Shown here piece after piece: positions 41,072 through 49,580 of a stretch of DNA of 56,890 bases. Source of the DNA: Candidatus Melainabacteria bacterium (GTDB taxonomy: Bacteria; Cyanobacteriota; Vampirovibrionia; Obscuribacterales; Obscuribacteraceae); assembly GCA_003153555.1 (NCBI GenBank), contig PLZS01000046.1, positions 1-56,890 on the forward strand, in the 5' to 3' direction. Position 1 is the first letter of the stretch, and every line of letters begins with the position of its first letter. Made by a program: the position numbers and the translations under genes. The notes below the pieces were generated by a model that searched no databases, had not been told where the DNA came from, and saw only the letters and a list, made by a program, of their open reading frames with translations.

Positions 41072-43459
41072 CTATCTTCGTAATATCCTTGTATGTTGCT
41101 TTTTGTCTATTTTGAGAGATACCAGGCTCGAGTCTGCCGTGGAATACGGCCAAGAGGTGTACCGTCTATCGGCACGGTCTACAGTGACATCGACGTGGAT
41201 TGAATGGGTTGGTTGTCTCAGCATTGCCCTTGCCGCCGCCGCAGGTGCTGGAAGGGGAGCCAAAGTATGCGCGGTGACATCGCTGGAATGTGCAGTCGCA
41301 TCACGTAGTGTTTCAAGGTCGAGCTTGAGCCATTGTACAGAGTCATATCGTTTGTTTAGATCAAGCTCGGTGGCGCGTTCTACGATCGAGGCGATTTCTT
41401 CGGAGACCTCAAAGCCCTTTTGCCTGGGATTGGATTTGCTGATCGGCCTGGGATCTGAACCCGTGAGCAAGAAATACATGGTGGCACCCAGGGCGTAGAT
41501 GTCGCTTTGCGGGCAGGCGGCCGAGCGAAACTGTTCCGGTGGCGTATATGAGTGCTTGCCGACACAGTCGCCGGATTTATGCGGTCCAGTGCGGCTTGCG
41601 ACACTGAAGTCAATCAGTTTCAGTTGACCATTTCTTTGGAAAATAATGTTTTCCGGCGTGAAGTCGCGGTGTACTACAGGTGGTACCATGCTGTGCAAGT
41701 ATTGAAGCACATCACATAATTTTAAAGCTAGCTCAATTACCAAACCCTCGCTGAGCGCTGCTCCGGCCGTTACCTTCTGACGCAAAGAAGAGCCGTCGAT
41801 GTACTCCAGAACTACATAGGCGCGTTGATCTTCGGCAAAAATGCCACGCATCTCGACGATACCTGGATGCAATAATCTGCTCAACACACTGCTTTCGTTT
41901 TCGAAGTCACAGCCTGACTCGACGAGTGCGCCAATTGCTTCGCCACCAGAGAGAACAAATTCTTTGAGAACAACTAGTTCATTTGTGCTTGTTTTGGCAA
42001 GAAAAACTACCGCCTGTCCGCCAGCACCAATTTTTTTTATGATCGTGAACATGCCATCACGAAGCGTATCGCCAGGTTGCAGGCTCACCTGTCTATTGCG
42101 TTCTCTTTGCGATACGAGCAGATCGAACCAGATCTCAGTGTATTTGGGTTCTCTCATCACTGTAGAGCCCAGCAATTTTTGTTGAAGAGTTTGGTCCAAA
42201 TATATCGACGGTGCCCATTTGCGAATGGCATAAAAGAGGCGAACTCGCTCTTCGGTGCTCAATTCCCACAGATGCACTTTGATACCATTGGCGAAACCGC
42301 CTGAGACAAAATTGATATAATCGGTGCGCCCAAGCTTATCGATTGTCGCGTCAGTGTAAGCGGCGATCTGATTGAGCACCTGGTATACCAGACTTTGTTT
42401 GGAGAAGAGATTGTCTGGTAAAGGATTGAGGCGACCGACGCCGCCTTGAATGTATTGGACGTGCTCAATTTCTGTCCACGGCATGACACGCGGCAAGTAT
42501 TCAGGCCAGCAGTACCAAAGCACTTCCGCGAACCAACCCTTGATGGGATGTTTTTGGACGCCTTTTTCATTTACTTCGATATCATATTCGGTGCTGGCAA
42601 AATTGAGGGGAAAGGTAAAGTAGGCACGAAAGAAAAGTGTCGTCACGCACCATGCCAGGCTCATTAGATACATATACAGAGCAAGATGCCATTCGCTGGC
42701 AGCAGCCGTTATTTGAGGCCAGCTGACGGTTGGCATCTGTTGGTACAGGATTAGCCGATGGCCGTGACTAAGCACAATACCTGTCTCAAAATTACTTCGA
42801 AAATCTAGCAGGTTCTGGTGGATAGCAAAGCTCGGTGCCCTCAAAAGGTTTCCGATATCTAATTGTTGATAAAGAATCATTGCGATGGCAGCCGGAATTC
42901 CCAGACTGAAAACAACAAGGATAGTTGCGGCGAAGGCCGGAGACTGAAAGAAACTAGATTGGTCGGAGTCTTTCTGTCGTGGAATATTCTGGCGCAGAAT
43001 CAAGGAATCGGCACTGCTGGTCAGGCATGGAGTTTGTTCTTTCTTGCCGCCGCAGAGCTGGCGAAGCCAATGTCCGATCATGATCAGAACCGATAATGGT
43101 GCGGCAGTAAAAAACACAGCCACATAAAGAAATGGCTTCATGTACCTCGCGCCTTCTTTGAGTTCGCGCCAAACGCCACTCACATGTGGATTGGCAATGG
43201 GAGTGAACCTCTGTTGCCAGCTTGTCGGACTGTAGCGGAACACTGCTTGTAGCGCAAGAACCGAGAATATAATCAGAAGCCAAATTGGGATGAGTTTGGG
43301 AGTAATCAAAAAAAGTGCAAGCACAAAGAGCGGAATTCGCATGCTGATCAGCAGTTTGATCAACTCTTGGGCAAACTCAAACCCATATCTTTTCAGCTCT
43401 TGTAAATCCGAAATTATCGAATTCTTGCATTTGGAAAATAACTTCTCTCGATCTGTCAT
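41072..43459 (-). CDS. Membrane Ser/Thr protein kinase with C-terminal kinase domain (1)
   Basis: 795 residues. About five membrane helices lie in the first 290 residues (for example RIPLFVLALFLITPKLIPIWLLIIFSVL and AFAATILVVFSLGIPAAIAMILY). A PH-like beta region follows at about 310-450 (IEVNEKGVQKHPI; MPWTEIEHVQYIQGG; VHLWELSTEERVRLFYAIRKW). The kinase domain is at about 475-740: glycine loop IGAGGQAVVFLA, Lys499 in VLKEF, catalytic loop HRDFTPEN at 597-604, DFS at 617-619 in place of DFG, PPEQF and SDIYALGATMYFLLTG. The Lys after HRD-x is Thr. Order membrane-then-kinase is opposite to PknB. Its ATG overlaps the stop of the upstream kinase (ATGA). Confidence 0.88.
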   Translation of the reverse strand: MTDREKLFSKCKNSIISDLQELKRYGFEFAQELIKLLISMRIPLFVLALFLITPKLIPIWLLIIFSVLALQAVFRYSPTSWQQRFTPIANPHVSGVWRELKEGARYMKPFLYVAVFFTAAPLSVLIMIGHWLRQLCGGKKEQTPCLTSSADSLILRQNIPRQKDSDQSSFFQSPAFAATILVVFSLGIPAAIAMILYQQLDIGNLLRAPSFAIHQNLLDFRSNFETGIVLSHGHRLILYQQMPTVSWPQITAAASEWHLALYMYLMSLAWCVTTLFFRAYFTFPLNFASTEYDIEVNEKGVQKHPIKGWFAEVLWYCWPEYLPRVMPWTEIEHVQYIQGGVGRLNPLPDNLFSKQSLVYQVLNQIAAYTDATIDKLGRTDYINFVSGGFANGIKVHLWELSTEERVRLFYAIRKWAPSIYLDQTLQQKLLGSTVMREPKYTEIWFDLLVSQRERNRQVSLQPGDTLRDGMFTIIKKIGAGGQAVVFLAKTSTNELVVLKEFVLSGGEAIGALVESGCDFENESSVLSRLLHPGIVEMRGIFAEDQRAYVVLEYIDGSSLRQKVTAGAALSEGLVIELALKLCDVLQYLHSMVPPVVHRDFTPENIIFQRNGQLKLIDFSVASRTGPHKSGDCVGKHSYTPPEQFRSAACPQSDIYALGATMYFLLTGSDPRPISKSNPRQKGFEVSEEIASIVERATELDLNKRYDSVQWLKLDLETLRDATAHSSDVTAHTLAPLPAPAAAARAMLRQPTHSIHVDVTVDRADRRYTSWPYSTADSSLVSLKIDKKQHTRILRR

Positions 43460-45963
43460 TTTGCCACCCCCGACTCTTGCTTTTGGAGCGGGACTGGCTG
43501 TTTGTCTGGACTAACTCGAATCGAGCCACCTCTTTTGTTGTGCAGAAGTTCTTCTCGAATTTCTTGAAAGGACCTCGGTCGATTTTCTTGGTCGAATTCT
43601 GTGCAAGCCATGATCAGGGTGCGCATCGCTGCAGAAACATTTGTGAGCAAGGATGGATCGCACTGGCTTAAGGCGATCGGGTCTTCTCCTGTCAAAAGAA
43701 AATGAAGAGTGCATCCGAAGCTGTAAATGTCGCTGCTTGGGCTGGCCTCGCCTCTTAGTTGTTCAGGTGCGACGTAGCACTGTTTGCCGATTAAAGTGCC
43801 GGTAATACCTTCGAGAAATTGGTGAGCAGCGCCAAAATCAATCAACCGAATCTGTCTGTCTTCGTCGACAATGATGTTGTCTGGTGTCAGGTCGCGGTGT
43901 AAGATCGGAATCGCTTGTCCATGCAGATGCAGCATGGCATCACACAACTGCTCGGCAATCTCGAGTGCAACTCCCTCCGAACGCGCACCATCCTTCTCCA
44001 CAATGTCACGCAGATCGCGGCCTTTGGAAAATTCCAAGATCAGATAGCTTGAAGCTTCTTCCTGAAACACATCGAGAACTTTGGCGATCCGAGGATGATC
44101 TAACTTGCTCAGCAGTTCATATTCGCGCTGAAAGATTTTGAGCAATCTTGCTGAGTCTTCCGAGTCTGTGGGAAAGCAGAACTGCTTCGTGATCGCGAGT
44201 TGACCATCCGGCATGCGCACCAGATACACGGCTGAAAGTTGTTTACTGGCCAATTGCCTGATCACCCTTATGTTTTTGTCGGCTATGCATTCACCGGCTC
44301 TGATAGGCACAAAAACTGTAGATCTGAAGTCCTCTGCCGGCAATCCTCTGAACTGACTTTGCTCGGGCACGGTGTTATTTTCATTGCCAAGATTCCTTCT
44401 TATCTCCAGCGCTTCTTCGCTAAACGAGCAGCTCTGTGCATGCTCGTCGATTGCACTGAGCAGCTCACACAGATCTTGTTTTGACAGTTGTGAATGCTTC
44501 AGCCGCAAACGTGGCCCCTTGAAAAAAGATACGACAAGCGTTTGCTTTAGCCAGGGTGTCTTCTTGCCGAGAGGTGCAACTTCCACTGATTTGACATCAC
44601 TCCACAATTGGAATTGGTCACTAGGCGTCAACAATCCTTCTGAACTCAAGATGAGCTCGGTTGGTTTTAAGTTCGGCAAAAAAACGCAAGCAGTGACGGC
44701 AAGCGGACCGGCGCCAATCATCGCGACGATGGCAGCGAAAAACAGACGCAGTTGGGGATGGTCGAATATCGACAGATGCGTAAAACCTGCGTCACGCAAA
44801 GCGAATTGAATCCAATTTAAAATTGCAACTCCGACTGGACCGGGGCAGAAAGCGACCAGAGCAAACAAGGCAAGATAGCAGCCTGTAAGCCACCAGAATG
44901 TTTTGCTTACGTTATGCAACAAGGGCACCGCTTCTTTTACGACCAGCTTTTTGACAGGCTGCCGATGCACCTCCAGAAAAGAGGCAATCCACACGCTCAA
45001 AGGAGAAGACAGGGTCAGTCTTCTTGCAAAAGTGGTGAGATAGACTGACCATCTAATAATATGAGAGCGAAAGAAAAACGAGCATAGAATGAAAGAAAAT
45101 GCTTGCATAGCCAAGGCAAAGTCGAACGACATTGGTAAAGCCGAACCATCCACATTTTCCATCGCGCGCGGCGTACGCCAATTAGGTGGCGGGTTCGCCT
45201 GCGCATCTGCTTCGTACCATATTAGTGTAGCCTTCGGACCCATGTTTGCACTTGTGGCGGAGAAATTGAGCCAATTTGCAAGCCAGTCGCCCAATCCATT
45301 TGGCGAGAAAAAGATGCAGCTAAGTACAAGCAAAAAGGAGACCAAAAAGCCAGCTATAGTCAGGTCGTACCAAAACTTTTTCAGGATTCGAGCTTGCCTA
45401 TTTGATCCAGTTCTTAGCAAAAATCTCTTGCTCGCCACCGATATTATCAATACAGCTGGAACAAGAAGTAATGGCGCGAAAAAGCGGGACAAAAATATTA
45501 TGCTGTGCATGCCATCTACTCGAAAACACAGACTCAATGTTGCTAGAGCCAGTGCCAGGCAAATGAAGCGCAGCGCTTTAGGGTCGTAAAAGTGCTCTTC
45601 CAATTTATTGAGCAGCTCATCTTTGCAGTTTGTCCAGAACGATTTCTTTGCCCAGACAACAGCGCAAATGATTGCTCCCCAATACAAAAATTCTCCGGGA
45701 GAGATGATTGCAGACCAGAGTAATGCAGACGGAAAACCGATTTGGACACTGAGGCGCGCCGGTGGATTAGCCATAATTGCCTGCCAAGCCTGGGGCCATT
45801 TGGTCGCAAAGAAAAGTGCGCCAAAAATCAGGGTCGGAAATGCAACGCTAGTATATGGAGGTAACAGGACGAACAAAATGATGCACCAGATAATGATGCA
45901 GTTTCGGTTTGTCGTTCGACCCTGCGAAAACTGCCAGAGCCTTTTTAAGCCGCCCGTTTTCAT
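43456..45963 (-). CDS. Membrane Ser/Thr protein kinase with C-terminal kinase domain (2)
   Basis: 835 residues, same plan as its downstream partner. Many membrane helices occupy the first 440 residues (for example CIIIWCIILFVLLPPYTSVAF, FAPLLLVPAVLIISVA, GFLVSFLLVLSCIFF). A PH-like strand set follows (ELILSSEGLLTPSDQFQLW, DVKSVEVAPL, TLVVSFFKGPRLRLKHS). Kinase at about 565-815: Lys593 in AITKQF, HRDLTPDN at 689-696, DFG at 709-711, VAPEQLRGEASPSSDIYSFGCTLHFLLTG. The glycine loop is degenerate (LASKQLSAVYLV). DFG is normal here. First gene of the pair; divergent from the GH13 gene. Confidence 0.88.
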   Translation of the reverse strand: MKTGGLKRLWQFSQGRTTNRNCIIIWCIILFVLLPPYTSVAFPTLIFGALFFATKWPQAWQAIMANPPARLSVQIGFPSALLWSAIISPGEFLYWGAIICAVVWAKKSFWTNCKDELLNKLEEHFYDPKALRFICLALALATLSLCFRVDGMHSIIFLSRFFAPLLLVPAVLIISVASKRFLLRTGSNRQARILKKFWYDLTIAGFLVSFLLVLSCIFFSPNGLGDWLANWLNFSATSANMGPKATLIWYEADAQANPPPNWRTPRAMENVDGSALPMSFDFALAMQAFSFILCSFFFRSHIIRWSVYLTTFARRLTLSSPLSVWIASFLEVHRQPVKKLVVKEAVPLLHNVSKTFWWLTGCYLALFALVAFCPGPVGVAILNWIQFALRDAGFTHLSIFDHPQLRLFFAAIVAMIGAGPLAVTACVFLPNLKPTELILSSEGLLTPSDQFQLWSDVKSVEVAPLGKKTPWLKQTLVVSFFKGPRLRLKHSQLSKQDLCELLSAIDEHAQSCSFSEEALEIRRNLGNENNTVPEQSQFRGLPAEDFRSTVFVPIRAGECIADKNIRVIRQLASKQLSAVYLVRMPDGQLAITKQFCFPTDSEDSARLLKIFQREYELLSKLDHPRIAKVLDVFQEEASSYLILEFSKGRDLRDIVEKDGARSEGVALEIAEQLCDAMLHLHGQAIPILHRDLTPDNIIVDEDRQIRLIDFGAAHQFLEGITGTLIGKQCYVAPEQLRGEASPSSDIYSFGCTLHFLLTGEDPIALSQCDPSLLTNVSAAMRTLIMACTEFDQENRPRSFQEIREELLHNKRGGSIRVSPDKQPVPLQKQESGVAK

Positions 45964-46222
45964 GAGATTGATGGTAAAACCTTAGTTCATCTAGCCTAGA
46001 TTCAGCCACGGGCATTGTCAACAGGAAATACCCTGAGCACCGAATTCTCATCTGCAACAGCTCACTGCCTAAGTTCAACCGACATGGCGTTTGGTTCGAG
46101 AAGCCCTGAGGACTGCGAAAGTTAATACTGCTAAGATCATCTCTCTCAATCTAGCTTAGCGGCGCGGCTTTGCGGCTCCGCTTGAGTGGCTTCGGAGATA
46201 CTTGTCAGGGAGAAATCGTTTG

Positions 46223-47950
46223 ATGAAACGCACGATTTGGGCAGGACTACTTGCGCTCGTTTTAATTGGCAGCCTTGGATCTCAGTCAATTGCAGTCGAG
46301 CCTGCCACTAGTATTAAGTCCGCAGCCGAGCCCTGGTGGAAGCATGCGGTGATCTATGAGATTTACCCAAGAAGTTTTGCCGATTCAGACAACAATGGCA
46401 TGGGAGACATCAAGGGCATCACATCCAAACTTGATTATCTGAAGAATCTTGGTGTTGATGCTCTTTGGCTTACTCCCTGTTACCCCTCACCACAAGTTGA
46501 CTTCGGATATGACATTGCAGATTACACAGCGATCGCGCCAGAGTACGGCACGCTTGCTGATTTTGACGAGTTGGTAGCGGAGGCGAAGAAGCGCAACATT
46601 CGCATCATTATGGATCTCGTCATGAATCACACATCAGACAAACATCTGTGGTTTGTTGAGTCTAGCTCGTCCAAAGATAATCCCAAACGTGATTGGTACA
46701 TTTGGCGGGATGGTGGTGGCGATACCATGCCACCAAACAATTGGCTTTCACTTTTTGGTCATTCGGCATGGAAGCTTGATCCCAAAACGAATCAATACTA
46801 TTACCACTTCTTTTACGCGGAGCAGCCCGATTTAAATTGGCGCAATCCGGAAGTGCGCAAAGCCATGTACGATGTCGCGAAATTCTGGCTAGATCGTGGC
46901 GTGGCTGGCTTCAGGCTAGACGCTATTGGGACTCTGTTTGAAGAAGCCGATTTGCCTGACAATCCTGTCTTAGCTGGTAAAAACAAGTTCGGCGATCCGA
47001 ACATGGATAATGTGCATAACGAGAAGCTCAATGAAGTGCACGATGTGGTTCGTGAGCTGCGCACGGTGGTCGATTCATATCCAGATAATCGCGTCCTTGT
47101 TGGTGAAACAAGCGCTCGCGACATCAATGAATTGAGTTTGACGTACGGAAAGAAACTGGATGAATTTCAGTTACCGATGAACTTCTTCTTTGCGTTTGTT
47201 AATAAGCTTTCTGCTCCGGAGTTTCGAACCAGGATTGGAGAGTGGGACAAGAATCCGGCTGGAGGATGGCCTCTTTATCTGTTCAGTAATCACGATCAGA
47301 TTCGCCACTACATACGGTATGGCGATAAAACTCACAATGATCAGATTGCAAAGTTAACAGCCACCATATTGCTCACACTGCGCGGCACGCCCTTGTTGTA
47401 TTACGGGGAGGAGCTGGGCATGGAGAACAACGATCCAAAATCCAAAGAAGATGTGCAAGATCCAATAGGCAAGACTGGTTGGCCGGATGAGATTGGTCGC
47501 GATGGTGAAAGAACTCCGATGCAGTGGAATTCCGAACTGAACGCCGGATTCACCGCTGCCGACAAACCGTGGCTGCCAGTCACACCCAGCTACAAGAAGT
47601 ACAACGTGGTTGCCGAGGAAGCTGATAAGAATTCGATTCTCAATTTCTACAAAGAATTGATTCGCTTGCGCCGCACAGATGACGCTCTGGTCAACGGTTC
47701 CTACCAGGCAGTGGACGTTCAAAACAAGGATGTTTTGTCATATGTGCGCAAAGGCGAGAAGAAGAGCGTTCTCGTCGCTTTGAATATGACTCCAGAGAGC
47801 AAGACAGTGCAATATGACCTGAAGCCGTATGGTATCAATTCAAATTCGGCCAAGACGCTTCTGGCCTCGCCCCACAATACTCCGAGCAGTGCAAATCTGC
47901 GCAACCTGACGTTGCCGCCATACGGAGTCTTCGTCGGACAAGTGCAATAG
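46223..47950 (+). CDS. Secreted GH13 alpha-glucosidase-like enzyme
   Basis: 575 residues from ATG 46223 (GGGAG upstream; the ATG at 46202 has none). Signal peptide TIWAGLLALVLIGSLGSQSIAVE. GH13 barrel: VIYEIYPRSFADSDNNGMGDIKGI, LWLTPCYPSPQVDFGYDIADY, VMNHTSDKHLWF, nucleophile Asp233 in GFRLDAIGT, acid/base Glu295 in LVGETS, and Asp358 in LFSNHDQIR. QPDLNWRNPEV and a beta-sandwich end (LNFYKELIRLRRTDDALVNGSY) place it with oligo-1,6-glucosidase, alpha-glucosidase or trehalose-synthase-like members. It would cleave or rearrange short alpha-glucans outside the cytoplasm, which is less common for this subgroup. No transporter next to it. Confidence 0.92.
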   Translation: MKRTIWAGLLALVLIGSLGSQSIAVEPATSIKSAAEPWWKHAVIYEIYPRSFADSDNNGMGDIKGITSKLDYLKNLGVDALWLTPCYPSPQVDFGYDIADYTAIAPEYGTLADFDELVAEAKKRNIRIIMDLVMNHTSDKHLWFVESSSSKDNPKRDWYIWRDGGGDTMPPNNWLSLFGHSAWKLDPKTNQYYYHFFYAEQPDLNWRNPEVRKAMYDVAKFWLDRGVAGFRLDAIGTLFEEADLPDNPVLAGKNKFGDPNMDNVHNEKLNEVHDVVRELRTVVDSYPDNRVLVGETSARDINELSLTYGKKLDEFQLPMNFFFAFVNKLSAPEFRTRIGEWDKNPAGGWPLYLFSNHDQIRHYIRYGDKTHNDQIAKLTATILLTLRGTPLLYYGEELGMENNDPKSKEDVQDPIGKTGWPDEIGRDGERTPMQWNSELNAGFTAADKPWLPVTPSYKKYNVVAEEADKNSILNFYKELIRLRRTDDALVNGSYQAVDVQNKDVLSYVRKGEKKSVLVALNMTPESKTVQYDLKPYGINSNSAKTLLASPHNTPSSANLRNLTLPPYGVFVGQVQ

Positions 47951-48014
47951 AGAGAGCAAAGCAAGCGCTTAGAAAAAGTCAAAGAGCGAGGAAATGAGAG
48001 GAAAGTGCCAAAAT

Positions 48015-48317
48015 CTACAAGGTATGCAGCAAATCCGAAATGCCGGGTTCGGCATGGGCTTTTCGATAGGCCCGATTAATTTCCTCAACACGCCCCAAGA
48101 ACAGCGTTGATGCTGCAGCCTTGCCTTGTTTGCTAGAAACTTCCGACAGCCATGTGTAGAGTGAAGCCGCCTGGTAACTCTTAGGTCCGTAAGCCTCGTC
48201 GACATAGGTCAAGGCGTCTAGATAGAGCTTCTCCGCTTCTTGATAGCGCTCATTGCGTGCTGCGATGTCCCCGGCGGCTGTGAGCACCTGTGCAATCATC
48301 TCTGCCGATATTTCCAT
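48015..48317 (-). CDS. Small TPR-like protein
   Basis: 100 residues from ATG 48317, which has GGAG about 8 nt upstream; a longer frame to 48383 lacks a site. Two TPR_10/12-like hairpins: IAQVLTAAGDIAARNERYQEAEKLYLDALTYVDEAYGP and ASLYTWLSEVSSKQGKAAASTLFLGRVEEI. No signal peptide. Convergent with the GH13 gene. Function unknown. Confidence 0.65.
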   Translation of the reverse strand: MEISAEMIAQVLTAAGDIAARNERYQEAEKLYLDALTYVDEAYGPKSYQAASLYTWLSEVSSKQGKAAASTLFLGRVEEINRAYRKAHAEPGISDLLHTL

Positions 48318-48549
48318 ACGCGGTCTCCAAAAACCTAGTACTACATACCCAGATGCAGAAAAAGTCCTAGCATCGCATCTCACATCCGCAGCAGCTCAGT
48401 AAGGAGACTGGCATGCTCGTTCACGCTGTGTTCACCTTTAGTGTCATAGTCATCCTAAAGTATTACTCTTCAGCGGACACCTTGCGAGTGATGTGGGAAG
48501 ACTAGTTAGCTCATATGATGGGAGGGTCTGTTGTTGCGGAAGAATCGTA

Positions 48550-49089
48550 GTGAATCGTTGTGCACGAATTAGATCCAACTACGGCACTACCATTGCCGAG
48601 TTTGCGCCAACTATGTGGCTGTTACTGATGCTGTTCACTTTTCCACTAATAGCGTTTGGAACGTTGGGAGTGAGATACGCATTTTTCCTCAATGCTGCCC
48701 GCCTAGCGGCGACTTCCGCCTCGCAATGCAAATCGTTTTTGACCAATTTTTCCGCGACGCAAATTTCGGCTGTAAACATCGCGAATACTGTGGCTACACA
48801 GTCAGTTAAGGGATTTTCGGGAATAACAATGACTGGCATCACAACCCAAATCGCCATCTGTCCACTGGCAGGCACAACCGTGACGCGGCAGACCACGGCG
48901 CTTTCTAAACCAGCGGACACAACCGTTAACAACTACAACATTGAAGTTTTGATCACTGGGCAGATAAATCCTTTAATTCAGCTTCCCAGCAAGTCCATCT
49001 TGGGCACTATACCGGGGCTCACCGCACCTATCATGACCAGCGCACGATCGTCTGTGTATGCTGAAAACCCACAAGGACTGAATCAGTGA
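48550..49089 (+). CDS. TadE-like protein (1)
   Basis: 179 residues from GTG 48550 with GGAAG about 6 nt upstream. The opening RSNYGTTIAEFAPTMWLLLMLFTFPLIAFGTLGVRYAFFLNAARLAATSASQ is a TadE pattern: a short positively charged leader, Gly, the EF pair and a long hydrophobic helix. The rest is a beta-rich outside domain with two Cys. Such pseudopilins help Tad/Flp pilus or related secretion assembly. First gene of a four-gene set overlapping the next by GTGA. There is no TadA ATPase, TadB/C or CpaA in the window. Confidence 0.78.
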   Translation: MNRCARIRSNYGTTIAEFAPTMWLLLMLFTFPLIAFGTLGVRYAFFLNAARLAATSASQCKSFLTNFSATQISAVNIANTVATQSVKGFSGITMTGITTQIAICPLAGTTVTRQTTALSKPADTTVNNYNIEVLITGQINPLIQLPSKSILGTIPGLTAPIMTSARSSVYAENPQGLNQ

Positions 49090-49580
49090 AGCCTACGCAT
49101 AAACTCAACGCCAATGTACTGAGAAACTATCGCGGCGTCGCATCGATGGAATTGGCTGTTGGTGCAATTTTGATGATTACTTTGTCCGCTATCGCGATGG
49201 ATATCATTCTGCTTAACTTTGCCATGTGTCTCAACGATGCAGTCTGTCGGGATGCTGCGCGGTCAGCAGCTCAGACGAGCACTAAGGCAGCAGCGATTCT
49301 AGCTGCTACGGCACAACTGAAACTGCACTCGACCGACGGTGTTTTTGTTTCCCAACCTGTGCTGACCTCGACAAGCACCCCAGACTTTGATTACAACGAT
49401 TATGGAGGCAACCCACCGGCGAACATATCGCCGTACGTGACTGTGACGACGAGTGTGACTGTGAGAGTACCTGCTCCGATTGTGTTTTTTGGGGCCCGAT
49501 TCTACGCGAAGAACGGCACGCTGGTGATGAAGCGAACATACACTTTTCCGATCATCAAGGAACAATACTATGGCGGGTAG
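49086..49580 (+). CDS. TadE-like protein (2)
   Basis: 164 residues, GTG start inside the previous stop. The leader NVLRNYRGVASMELAVGAILMITLSAIAMDIILLNFAMCLNDAVCRDAARSAAQ has the TadE glycine-then-E-L/F pattern and hydrophobic helix, followed by a conserved-type CRDAAR segment. The mature part is about 100 residues. Overlaps the vWA gene by 11 nt. Probably forms a minor-pilin pair with the gene before it. Confidence 0.78.
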   Translation: MKPTHKLNANVLRNYRGVASMELAVGAILMITLSAIAMDIILLNFAMCLNDAVCRDAARSAAQTSTKAAAILAATAQLKLHSTDGVFVSQPVLTSTSTPDFDYNDYGGNPPANISPYVTVTTSVTVRVPAPIVFFGARFYAKNGTLVMKRTYTFPIIKEQYYGG

